15,881 nt of DNA, from positions 1 through 15,881 of the forward strand of contig JAAMPI010001333.1 in assembly GCA_013054445.1 (NCBI GenBank), in the 5' to 3' direction. This document shows positions 1 through 9,749 of the stretch, in pieces (within the stretch, counting starts at the first letter, position 1; every line of letters begins with the position of its first letter). Under the pieces are notes generated by a model. The model saw only the letters and a program-made list of their open reading frames with translations, was not told the DNA's origin and did not search any database. Position numbers and translations under genes: made by a program. This stretch comes from Cudoniella acicularis. Taxonomy: Eukaryota > Ascomycota > Leotiomycetes > Helotiales > Helotiaceae.

Positions 1-1769
1 CACCCTTAAACCCCTTATTTGCCGCCGTACCTCTCTCTTCATCATATTCACTGCCTTCTTCCCCGCTATAAGCCATGCTAACCTCCTCAATTTGATCACC
101 AACTTCCATCCACACGCTGCTCGTAGCAGGAATTGGGAAGGCCTTGCAGAGACACCAGTAAACGGATCCTGCGACGATGAAGCCGCAGAAGAAGTTGAGT
201 CTGTAGATGTAAGTCGCGCCAGCTGGGACAGGCTTACCAATGGCGCGACGAAGCCGACGATGTTAATGAGGATACCGGCGATGTAGGCTCCGTATCCTCT
301 CCAGTGGAAACCCATGGTGTAGTAGTATGGTGAGGACTTCTTGGCTGAGTAGAGCTCCTTGATTTCGAGGTAGCCTTTGCGGACGAAGTAGTAGTCAGAT
401 ATGATGACGCCGGCAATGGAGCTGAGGAAAACAGAGTAGGCGGAGAGGTAGGTGGTGAAGTTGTTGGAACTGCTGAGTAGATTCCACGGACACATAACGA
501 GACCGACGATAGCGCAAACGTAACCGCCGCGGCGAATGTTGATGTAGCGGGGAAAGAGAGCTGTCATGTCTGTCCCTGCCGAAACCGAATTGGCTGCGAT
601 GTTGGTACCGAGCTGGGCGAGAGCGAATGCAGTGGCGATGAAGAAGACACCGGCGCGGTTAGAGGATGTGCCTTCGTTGAGGAAGGACTGTAGGAGATCG
701 AGAGGGTTCCAGATTGGGTCGCCGTGGAAGATAACAGTTGATGAAGAGGACACGATGATACCAATGAAAGAGGTAACGGCAAAGCCAATAGGAATAGTGA
801 GTAGCTGGGACCAGAGGGCATCCCTAGGCTTGCGGGCGAAACGAGCGAAATCAGGGTCATTCTGAGTTGTGTTAGATTATAATTTATCAAGAATTGACGA
901 AAATACATACCACGATGAGTGTAGCAAAGTTGGCGATTGCGGACATGATACCAGTAACCATTCCCCATGCGAGCTTGGAGCCAGTGGCAGTGGCTGGCTG
1001 GTGAACAATGGGTCCAATTCCACGAGCTCGAACAATTGCCCAGATAAAGAACGAAATTCCAGCTGTAGGAACGACATAAGCCTTCACTGTAAACAAGTGA
1101 CGGATCTTGTGGACTGGGAACCAAATTGCTGGAAGCGAGCAAAGCCAGAAGATGAAAAATGACACGAATTCTCTGGTGTTCGTTCCTGAGTTTGGAATAC
1201 CGTTCGGGATGCGTTCGAATGAAGGCCAGAAGGATGAGATCATCAAGTTAACACACTCTCCTCCAATCCATGCCTGTACACCATACCAAATGCAAGCCAT
1301 TGCAGCGCGGTTGAAGACAGGCCAGAGAGCTCCCCAGATGCCGAAGCTAGAACGGGAGACAACTGGGAATGAAATGTGGTAAGTTGAACCAATTCTTCCA
1401 GTCAGTACGATGAAGCAGGCCGCGATCGAGTATCCGAGCCAGACACAAATCCAAGATTGCCACCATGAGAGACCAACGGCAGGAACCAACATGGAAGACG
1501 AAATCATCCAGGTATTCTAAATATTTTTCTGTTAGTTTTCGACCCCCATAGCTTTTTGCAAGTATGCATCTTGGATAACTCACAATATTGAAAGAGTCAG
1601 CCACCCAAAATCCGACGAAATTCCAAGCTCCCCATTGTCGTCGTTCCGGTTCGACAGGCTTCAGATCGTGGTTGTTAAGCATCAATTGTGCGTTTGTTAA
1701 TCCTGGCTCTGACTCTACAGCCAGCTTGTCCACAAAGTGGGCAGCTCTCGTCGATTTGACCTTCTCCAT
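1..1769 (-). CDS. NCS1-family nucleobase/allantoin permease (Fur4/Dal4-like), partial at window edge, apparent frameshift
   Basis: Plasma-membrane proton symporter of the NCS1 (uracil/allantoin/Fur) family, importing a nucleobase or allantoin-type solute; the substrate cannot be read from sequence. Exons: 1769-1584, 1516-911 and 861-1; introns of 67 nt (GTGAGT..TTTAG) and 49 nt (GTATGT..CTCAG). The splice joins restore the family segment DSFNINTWMIS and later [14 protein letters not shown]. Family-typical stretches include [17 protein letters not shown] near residue 30, [31 protein letters not shown], and a series of hydrophobic helices consistent with a 12-TM carrier. About 551 codons are visible; the family is about 550-600 aa, so the stop should lie just beyond base 1. 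Oddity: at about 239-246 the frame slips by one base. Upstream reads ..NIVGFVAP, but the family-like continuation ([13 protein letters not shown].., then [11 protein letters not shown]..) lies in another frame. The unshifted frame also stays open to base 1. The start at 1769 is family-typical; an in-frame ATG at 2048 is possible. Family assignment is secure; C-terminus and start are not. Confidence 0.88.
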
Positions 1770-2797
1770 TATGAAGTCGAAAAAAGAGGATTCGTCCGAG
1801 GAGTGAAAAATGGGTTGGAGTTCGGGATATCGATTTATGAAAAGATTGGTGGGAGAAGGGTCGTGAGCTAATTCCGAAGTTGGTGAAGTAATGTCACTAT
1901 GACGTCCGAATTCTGAATTTCGCAAGGAACCTGCAAGTAAGGGTTCAATCTCCTCTTCTTCAGTGGATCTCTTTGCAGCTCTTTTATATTGACCTCGAGA
2001 GGAATATGAGCTGCTGGAATTTGAACCCTCATCTTTAGGGAGGGGCATTTGCACGAATATATAGTTTAGTTTGTCGCTGTCATATGGGAGATCTGCAAAT
2101 GGTAGCCAAGGTCTGCATGCACCCAGAAACGTCTTCAGTCCCTTGAAAAAAATCTGCCAGATCACTGTTAGACTTTGGTAACGTTGGGTTCATCGCATCA
2201 TCGCTTATCATGGCCTACATTTGGTGCCCGCGGTCGCCAAGTATCACAACTTTTCCAGTCGTCCGCGGCAACTCCTAGCCCTTCGATACCGGTGCTGCGC
2301 TGAAAATCTGCAGAGTCTGCAGAAAGTGCATAGCCTAGGTCATTTCGAAGCTGCGAAGAGCAATAGCTGGGCTTGTTGTAGATGCAGCTTCCGAGCGCAT
2401 GGCCAACCAGCGTGGGGCGTACGTGATGAAGTCAGGTTGCGGCGACCGCTAGGGGGGCCGATCGCGTGCCCGCGGCCGTGTGCGAGGCACCTCCAAGCAG
2501 CGCCCAAAGCTCCCTATCGAGATCCTTCAAAGCCCCGCGAATCAGAGGCGGGTGCTGCCGCGGAAACCGCATTTTTGTGCATCCCAGGCCTCCCCTAGTG
2601 GCTGTTATTCGTCTCTCGATCTTAGTGGCGTACATCCGTCCCGGGATTCGAAGCTTGAATAGTGGCGGTAGATCATGGGGGTTTGATAAGGCGGCCGTTT
2701 ACTCGATGTGATCTCGAAATTCCGGAATCTTTGCGGGGAAGCGAGAAACTACTGGTCGCTCATTGGTCACGCTGCTGATCAAGATAGAAGTCCTCCG

Positions 2798-2812
2798 GTC
2801 GGTCTTTCCGAC
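2798..2812. promoter_or_regulatory. CGG-type inverted repeat, candidate zinc-cluster factor site
   Basis: GTCGG-TCTTT-CCGAC is a perfect 5-bp inverted repeat with a 5-bp spacer, the shape of a Zn2Cys6 binuclear-cluster operator. It lies about 1.03 kb upstream of the permease start. It resembles the known purine/pyrimidine regulator site TCGG-N6-CCGA (UaY/Ppr1), but the spacer is one base too short, so the identity of any binding factor is unknown. Confidence 0.25.
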
Positions 2813-4423
2813 TGCCCAGCTATTTGAGAGTCAGAAGAACACGATGGTTTCTGCTAGCTGACGTTCCAAAATGTTTGACCTTATGATCGAAAAAGGGTGA
2901 GTGTCCAGGGTTGTATCACGTGTTATAATGGAAACTTGATGCTGATAAACTGGTGGATAAATCACGAAAGCTTTAATTTGTATTGAGTTATTTTTTTTTT
3001 GGAGTGAGGCTTTGATAATCCACGTAGCTGCAATAGAAAACTGCAAGTCAAAAAGCCCTGACAAAATGGTTGCGTTTGTTGAACTTTCTCGTTTAAAAAC
3101 ATCCATACATCAAGTATGACCAGGTTTCGAGCTCAAAGCAAGCTCGGCAAGAGCTCTTCAGCCAGTGGCAAGGATCATGTAAAAGGCTTATCGCACCTGC
3201 CACGTGGTTGATAAAGGAGCTTTCCCGAAAAGTTGGAATCAGAGGTGGATAGCTCCTTCTCCATCTCTAGCACTTCTTCCCGCCCACACATTGTCCAGGG
3301 AAGGGATGAGAGACGGTCCTTCCGAACGGGAGGGCTAGACGAATATTCAGCGGGAGACATGATGCAAATCGCATGTGTGCGGGTCCTCTCCCAGCTTCTG
3401 AGCTTCTACTACTGGGTCTGATATCTGGAGAGCTTATCGATGCCACGCCTTGGTGCATGAAGCATGCAAACATCCTTGAGCTATGAGAATTTCCTGCAGT
3501 AGCTCTGCCAAGATGGACCTGTGTGCCTCCAGGAGTACCCGCATAGTTTCCAACTAGCTGGTAAGTCCATGAACACAATCGCTTCTTAAAGCTACAGTAA
3601 CACAGAAGCTCGGAATATCGGACACTATCTTAAGGATCTACTCAAGCCACCAGAGCCAGACCTTCGATTCAAATATTATTCTGTTTATGAAGTCATAGGA
3701 GTTCAGATAAGAGAAAAATGTCTCTGTTGAAGACCACTGAGTCCATATTGTGATTTTTAATATGAGTTGGTTATCTGAGATCTGCAACTTCTGGAACATC
3801 AAACGACGTGCCAAGCGGAGCCCGATTATCGTTCAAAGTCAATATTCGTGAGGAGGAGCACCGAATTATGATCTAGATGGGTCCTTGCTCCTATAGTTTT
3901 GGCTCTTCAGCAGGCACTTGCGCCTTAAACAGCTTGCTGGCAAAAAGAAAGGAGACTGACATATTTTGAATCCGACCGACTTGAGACCTTTTTAGAGAAA
4001 ACGAACAAAACGCAGATCAACCTCGCTTGAGGTGTATTCTAGAATGCAGATACAATGGATTTGATGCCGTCCGGACATGTTTTGAAAATCCTGGTCCAGG
4101 ATCACTATCAGTTCTCTCATCGACGCATCGCAATATCCATTCCGCGGCCGATGACGCGAACACCATCCACGAAAAGCTCATGTTAAACACCTCAACAATC
4201 AATAATCCGGGGGATCCTTGGCCATTCATCATGTCGTATCAGTCGAAGTGGCTCGCTAATGTGCATCAGAAATCACTGCAACATATGTCGCACAAGCAAG
4301 TTGAAACAACACGAAAGAAAATCCGACCGCCCCCTTTCTTTTCCACCCCTGTCCAAACTTTAGCGAAGCGAGCCAATAGAACCCCGCCACCCCATATTTC
4401 CAACTTCAACCCTCCTGCAATAT

Positions 4424-4429
4424 GGCTAA
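4424..4429 (+). promoter_or_regulatory. XlnR/Xyr1-type GGCTAA motif upstream of AA9-1
   Basis: GGCTAA matches the XlnR/Xyr1 consensus GGCTAR, the activator site of cellulase and hemicellulase genes in ascomycetes. It lies 455 bp upstream of the AA9-1 ATG, with a CCAAT (HAP complex-type) word a few bases downstream in TCCAATATCC. A single six-base match is weak evidence on its own. Confidence 0.3.
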
Positions 4430-4777
4430 GTCCAATATCCAAGGCTTCGACATCCAAAATTAACAGCTGACCTTCACATCGTTCTTGGAACAGCGGTCCG
4501 GCGTGCTACCTTCCGTACCCGTTTAGGAAAGGGATTTTTGAGTGGGAGTGCATCCAAGTGGTCAACTCCAACTTTGCCATACCGGCTGGTGCTATTCATG
4601 TCTTTTTTCAATATCAGTGTTTGGGTTCGGGGGAAAGAGAAGCCTCGAATAAGCTTGACTGGTTGCCTTTTGATACTGGCAATATGGAGATTGTTACTTT
4701 ATTTCGGTGGGTTTGGAGCCGGTGATGTGGGTAGTATTCAAGATGAATATGGCTTCTCGTCTGATGCATCAATGGGA

Positions 4778-4795
4778 TATATCTAGCTTTATATC
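4778..4795 (+). promoter_or_regulatory. Candidate TATA element(s) of AA9-1
   Basis: TATATC and TTTATATC lie about 85-100 bp upstream of the AA9-1 start codon and are followed by a pyrimidine-rich stretch (4795-4870). That spacing matches the TATA boxes seen in front of the other three secreted-enzyme genes in the window. The match to TATAAA is imperfect. Confidence 0.4.
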
Positions 4796-4878
4796 TTCTT
4801 CATATCCATCTTACATTTGTTTTGAATGTTCCTCTCCTGTGCACTCAAGCTTTCTCGCTTTGCCCTTATTTTTTGACC

Positions 4879-6343
4879 ATGAAGATCCAAAACACTTTCT
4901 CTCTTGCTGCCCTCGTTGGCGCTGCGTCTTCCCACACTATCTTCACACAGTTGACTGTTGGAAGCACAATAACAGGTCCGATTCCGAGTTCCTATTTCAC
5001 TTTCTTGGTCTGAAGCTCACAAACCACAGGTATCGGACAAGGAATCCGGGATCCTTCTTATGATGGAGTAAGAGACCAAGCATCTCAACAGAGAAACACA
5101 TCTCACTTACACTTCAAAATAGCCAATCACAGATGTGACATCCAACAATATCGCAGTAAGCACCACTATGTTTCTCTCCGCTTCCAGTCACAGCAAAATA
5201 ACGAACTCACTTTCTACTTATCACCAAAATCTAAACTCTAACCAAAATTAAAAACAGTGCAACGGCGGACCAAACCCTACAACAGCGACTAGCAAAATCA
5301 TCGATGTCCCCGCCGGCACAACGGTGAAAGCGCGCTGGCGCCACACCCAACAAAGCGGCTCTAACGATGTTATTGATCCTGGGCACAAGGTATGCCTCAC
5401 CTCTTACCTCTTTTCTCCTCACTCACACTGATTTGAACAAAAGGGACCCGTAATGGCTTACCTTAAGAAAGTCACAAATGCGGCCACGGACCCGGGATAT
5501 GGAAGTGGCTGGTTCAAGATTTCTGAGGCGGGGTTTACGAATCCTACTGGTACTTTTTCTTTCCTCCTCAAGCATGGTGTAATTGTGAGCTGATTTTTGT
5601 CTGTGAAGCTGGAACATGGGCTGTGAATGATCTCGTAAGTCCTTCTAACACAATCTCGATTATATTATTTTCAACAAGTTCGTTGTTTAACCTGCTATTT
5701 CGACGAGTAGATCGCAGCACTTGGCGAACAAAGCATTCCCATTCCAGAGTGCATAGCACCAGGACAGTACTTGTTGCGCGCTGAGCTTATTGCTCTTCAT
5801 GGAGGTTCGTCGCCCGCCCACGCCCCCCTTTATCACCCACTTTGTAAGATCTCACCATATTTTCAAGACCGACTGACATTGAAACAGCGAGAGCTAGTGG
5901 TGGCGCACAGTTTTATGTACGTTGCTCCTCATATTCTTTCACTTCCCGAGTTATCTACGAAGCAATCTCTCTCATACGGGACAAGACTAACACGGCCGTC
6001 TCTGCTTGCAGATGGAATGCGCACAAATTAACATAACAGGTGGTACGGGGGCGAAGACACCAGCTACGGTTAGCTTGCCTGGTGCTTATAAGGTATTTAT
6101 CCCTCCTTTTCCCAACTCATCCTAATACACTTCCATTTCCGTCTATCTCATCGTCAAATGGAGAAAATCACTAATGAAAAACAAACACAGGCAACAGATC
6201 CAGGAGTTTTGATTGACATCTATCAGAATTTGAAAGGGTATACTATTCCTGGTGAGTCCCCGATCTTATACCATATTGCATAGATGGAGAGTGAAGAAGT
6301 TAACTTGATGGTGTTTGCAGGGCCGCCGGTTTTCAAATGTTAA
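4879..6343 (+). CDS. AA9 lytic polysaccharide monooxygenase (AA9-1), 11 exons
   Basis: Secreted copper enzyme that oxidatively cleaves cellulose chains (formerly GH61). Exons: 4879-4975, 5030-5067, 5123-5155, 5258-5389, 5444-5549, 5609-5634, 5711-5804, 5888-5916, 6012-6092, 6191-6251 and 6321-6343; 239 aa. Signal peptide is residues 1-18 (ends GAASS), followed by His19, the obligatory N-terminal copper His (HTIFTQL). Second copper His is H99 in DPGHKGPV. H174, Q183 and axial Y185 (GGAQFYMECAQ) keep the H-x8-Q-x-Y spacing known in the family. Other landmarks are [21 protein letters not shown] (43-63) and the C-terminal [11 protein letters not shown]. Single domain, no CBM1 or linker. Unusual features are ten introns (54-102 nt) and four exons under 40 nt. 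Donor sites of introns 1 (GTCCGA), 5 (GTACTT) and 7 (GTTCGT) are weak, but each junction keeps frame and family sequence. Regiospecificity cannot be assigned. Convergent with AA9-2. Confidence 0.95.
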
Positions 6344-7069
6344 ATCTTTGAGGGGTAGGGGTTTTTGTTGTGGAGTTGAGGGGATGGGAAATTGAGAAGT
6401 GTTGAGGTGGAAGGGTAGAATTTGGGAAGGGAGAGGAGATGAGAACTAGAGGCAGAACTGCGTTGTGTGTCGGGAAGGATATCTGTCTTTGGTTATGGGG
6501 AAGAGGGGCGTATCTGACTGGGGAGGCAGTGAAAAATAGTAGGATGGGAGGGTGGTGGAGGCCGAAAACTTCGAGTGTTTATTTTTTGATTTTTTTTGAT
6601 TAGGAATGAATTGGAGATACTATGATATGTTGCTATTTTTCTCTTTCTTACGGGATTCAATTAGCTTGATGTTTCCAGAAATGGCATTTTTTCGGTCAAT
6701 AATCATCAATTCAGTTTCAAGACATGGAAAGAAGCTCGAGAAGACTCCTGAAAATGTGATTGAGCATACGCTCAAAACCCATGATGGGAATGAGGGTTGT
6801 TTTCAGCACGAAAATGTCAAGAATGGAGGTCTGTTGAGGGGATTTGAGAACGGATGTGTGGTATTTAGATTATCAAACAGGGCCCAACATTAATTATATA
6901 CAACAAGAAAAGAACTTGAAGACGACAGTGGTTTGAAGAAAATATATATCACACCGGCCTCAATTTGCAGCATATTTATTCGGGGTAAGCGTCCCGCAAT
7001 GCTAGGATTTTAAAAATTTCCAACCCATCCTTTCCCTCGACTTCACTATCACCAACCCCGTGCTGCGAT
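6344..7069. other. Shared 3' region between convergent AA9 genes
   Basis: Tail-to-tail spacer of 726 bp holding both 3' UTRs. The first ~220 bases after the AA9-1 stop are markedly G-rich and C-poor on the plus strand, with G-runs at 6352, 6358, 6380 and 6386. The rest is AT-rich (e.g. TTAATTATATA near 6891) and probably contains poly(A) signals. A 95-codon ATG frame at 6606-6893 has no recognisable domain and is probably chance. Confidence 0.5.
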
Positions 7070-7858
7070 TTAACAAGTCGCGACGGGTGGTCCTGGGATG
7101 GTATAGCTCGTGAAGCTGTTATATATATTGGCGGTATAACCAGGATCCGTCGCTTTGATCGCACCTGGGAACGCAACCTTAGGTCCGAGATCTGAGGATC
7201 CGCCTCCTGTGATAGCAACTTGCGCGCAGCCAACGTAGAATTGTGGGGTTCCGCCTGGGTTGTGAATACCGAGTTGTTGGATTCTGACCAGGTATTCGCC
7301 GTCGGTGATGCACTTGGGAATGGTGATTGTGTATGCTTCTGTTTTGGGGTCAGTTGTCGAGAAATCTATTTGAAAAGAATCGTGCAGGAGATTGCTTACG
7401 CTTCAAGTCCCATGTTCCACCTGGGAATTTTGGTCCAAGATCAAAGATCTTGAACCATACATTTCCAGAACCATCGAAAGCCGCGGCAGTGCTTGGTGCT
7501 TTTGCCATGTACACGGATACGGGGCCTTGATGGTAGACTGCGACGTCGGCTGTGAAGGTGATGGAGGATCCTGCTGCGATGGAGACGGTAGATGTGTTTA
7601 CCCCGCTGGCACCTCCGACATTACATCGGAGATCTTTACTCGCAAGGTCCGTCACAGGCGAGTTGTAGTTCGTGTTCTTTCTAACGTAGGTATATGCTGG
7701 GTTTTTGACTCCGTTGGCAGTGAGTTGTTGGAAAATGTCTGTAAGAATTAGTTTTTAAGTCTAAAAGCATGAAAAATAGAAATGGCGTTCTCACAATGAC
7801 CAGAAACCTGGCTAGCAAGCGCCAGAAGGCCGGCTGTGCAAGAAGCGAAGCCCTTCAT
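7070..7858 (-). CDS. AA9 lytic polysaccharide monooxygenase (AA9-2), 3 exons
   Basis: Second secreted copper LPMO, clearly AA9 but of a different subgroup from AA9-1. Exons: 7858-7795, 7738-7400 and 7338-7070; introns of 56 nt (GTGAGA..ACAG) and 61 nt (GTAAGC..ACAG); 223 aa. Signal peptide is residues 1-20 (ends ASQVSG), then His21, the N-terminal copper ligand ([11 protein letters not shown]); the first intron splits the codon just after it. H91 in [11 protein letters not shown] is the second copper His. H160, Q167 and Y169 ([10 protein letters not shown]) form the outer shell and axial Tyr; the H-to-Q spacing is 7 rather than the 9 of AA9-1. C60, C144 and C172 are likely disulfide cysteines. 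The end [12 protein letters not shown] is typical. No CBM1. Divergent from the GH6 gene, convergent with AA9-1. Boundaries are well supported because the frame closes exactly at TAA. Confidence 0.95.
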
Positions 7859-7950
7859 GATGGTAAAAATATGATATACAGGCGTGATGCTGCTAAAAGG
7901 GAGTGTGGGAGATGCTAGATTTTAGTATTTTTTTGAAGTACACCCTCTTC

Positions 7951-7958
7951 TTTATATG
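7951..7958 (-). promoter_or_regulatory. Candidate TATA box of AA9-2
   Basis: Read on the minus strand the sequence is CATATAAA, 93 bp upstream of the AA9-2 ATG. The intervening leader is short and free of upstream ATGs in good context. The same spacing is seen for the GH6 and GH5 TATA boxes. Confidence 0.55.
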
Positions 7959-9661
7959 TGTTCCATACGGAGCAAGTGTGAGCAAAGATAAAGAACCGAG
8001 CATGCAATCAAAACCTCACAGAACCTATCTTTAGAGACCACGCATAGAGATCTCAGTCATGGGGTAAATGGCTCGATCCGTGATTGCCGGGGCAGAAGGC
8101 ATCACTGCGGACGCCTTACCCGGAAGATAATCAGATTTCCAATCATACTTGCAGTTCTCGAACTCAGATATGATCACCGGCCATTTTTTACCAGGTTTAT
8201 CTGCGCTTTTGCGAGTGGTCTGGAGTTTCGGGCAAGGCGAAAATAATGTATTCCATATCCACTGATTGATAACGCCCTTGAACGAAGGGTTTCTGATATG
8301 CAGGCACCCCAGATGTGGAGGCGGGAAGTTGCGGGTGCAGATCCCCGACTGCTGATGATCTCGAAGGCAACTGTTTGTGCCCAATCCCTAGGGTACGTAC
8401 TGAACCAATGACGATGTTATGACTGATGGAAACATTCAAGGTCAGACAGCACGAAAAAACCGTGTTGGCATCCGACAATTTGCTCGATACGGAAACGGGG
8501 TGGCCGGTCGCAGGCAAGAGATCACGTTTTCTGAATCGTCGTGGAAGTTCGGACCGAATGTTTATATGAATGTATGATGATTATACGTTGCAATATAAAT
8601 ATCAATTCAAACCAAGCTGGATGACGGTTGATGCGGGATGTTGGGGAGAAAAGTGGAGGTGGCGCTTTCAGGCTGGGGAAATTTGTTGTGGCATTGAAGA
8701 AGCGCTAGCTAAGCGGTATTTTAAACTGGACATCGACTTCAATTTCAACCTCAGCTCCTTCATCGCCGGTTAAATATTTTCAGACTTTAACCAGCCACGC
8801 TTCTGACCTGCTTTCTCCGAGTGTGTTGGGTGGAAGGTACCCACGAGCCTCCTTTTTGCTTTTTCTCGAAGTCATGTGCTCAGTAGCATGTTCGGAGCCT
8901 GCCTGAAAGCGCACAGTTCGCGAAAGCACCTTTGGTTCTCTGCCCAGCCAGTCGGGTCCAGCGTCACATCAAGTAATACTGTACGCTCGTGGCCCGCTCT
9001 CGATGAATCTGCTTTTAGCTTAGGATGGCAAACGGAGAGGCCTAAGATTATTCCGCATCTCTTTTTTGGTCAACCATGCCGCACAGTGAGTGGAGCACTC
9101 AGCACGTCGAGAAAGTACACTTTTTTCTCGATGAGCGCCCCTCTGGTAACCCCTCTCATCTCTCTTCTCCCAGAAAGCGACATGCGACTGCAGCGGGGGG
9201 AGCTGCGTGAAGCGCCTGCCCATCACAAGACGCTCTGTCGGTCCGGATAACCTGGTTTTGATCCAGATTTTCATGAATGAGTTGGTCTATGAAGACCGAC
9301 AACATCAGATTTTACTCCCCGATCAAGGCAGACGAGAGTGGGGGGGTGCTGAATTTGTTTGCCCTGTGGCATCACTGCTCATGGGGAGTATTTCGGCTGC
9401 CTGTTTCTATTTTCAACAGGTAAATGTTTCTCGTCGCCGCGTAGCCTCATCGCGTGGGCACATGCGTTCAATTTCAGATAGCCAATGGAACAGAAGCTGT
9501 TCCTGGACAAGCATACTTGGATTGGCCACTGTCTTCCAAGGAAATTCGACAAGCTTTCTGGATATTTCAGGCTATTCGGAACCTCTGGCAAGCCGGTGAG
9601 GTTGTTCCGTCGCCGGTTTTTCGGAACGAAGAATACATGGAGCTATCATCAGCTGCTTCAG

Positions 9662-9669
9662 TATATAAA
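9662..9669 (+). promoter_or_regulatory. TATA box of the GH6 cellobiohydrolase gene
   Basis: TATATAAA, a near-perfect TATA element, 81 bp upstream of the GH6 ATG. It is followed by a CT-rich stretch (9700-9740) typical of strongly expressed fungal genes and by the start context TCAAAATGG. Confidence 0.65.
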
Positions 9670-9749
9670 GCTTGCCATGAATGCCCAATTGTTATACCTC
9701 ACATTTCATTCATCATCCTCTTCTCTTTCCTACTCACTTGTATCTCAAA

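Larger units (their letters stand above)
2190..4777. other. Intergenic region upstream of the permease and of AA9-1; no convincing gene
   Basis: This stretch separates a leftward permease from the rightward AA9 gene and so should hold both promoters. About 2220-2700 is GC-rich with several CCGCGG and CGGCCG words; the remainder is more AT-rich. Open frames of 60-147 codons occur, but they mostly depend on non-ATG starts, lack splice-linked continuation, and show no domain I recognise. No tRNA, rRNA or transposase pattern was seen. Confidence 0.55.
7859..9749. other. Divergent promoter region between AA9-2 and GH6, with CreA-type words
   Basis: 1.89 kb between head-to-head AA9-2 and GH6 starts, with no convincing gene. 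SYGGRG words (CreA carbon-repressor consensus, one or both strands) occur at 8087-8092, 8220-8225, 8307-8312 (reverse), 8315-8320, 8653-8658, 8673-8678, 9090-9095, 9193-9198 and 9339-9344. CCAAT-type words lie near 9482 (GCCAATGG) and 9518 (GGATTGGCC). About one SYGGRG word per 256 bp is expected by chance, so only the closely spaced opposing pair at 8307/8315 deserves attention. No GGCTAR site was found here. Confidence 0.45.

Noticed and set aside
564..1142. 192-codon minus-strand open frame
   Set aside because: It overlaps permease exons 2 and 3 in the wrong frame and shows no family sequence; it is a shadow of the real gene.
2221..2711. Overlapping open frames on both strands in a GC-rich block
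   Set aside because: Open frames on both strands are expected in GC-rich DNA; starts are mostly GTG/TTG and no protein family is recognised.
2798..2812. UaY/Ppr1 site assignment for GTCGG-N5-CCGAC
   Set aside because: The established site has a 6-base spacer between TCGG and CCGA; here it is 5, so only a generic inverted repeat is claimed.
4027..4470. 147-codon plus-strand open frame in the AA9-1 upstream region
   Set aside because: It relies on a non-ATG start, has low-complexity Pro/Ser/Lys content, and has no recognisable domain.
6606..6893. 95-codon ATG open frame between the convergent AA9 genes
   Set aside because: No signal peptide or domain, located in the expected 3' UTR zone, and no promoter-like sequence in front.
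8031..8517. Minus-strand open frames of 106 and 117 codons upstream of AA9-2
   Set aside because: No domain recognised; they overlap each other in different frames within the divergent promoter.
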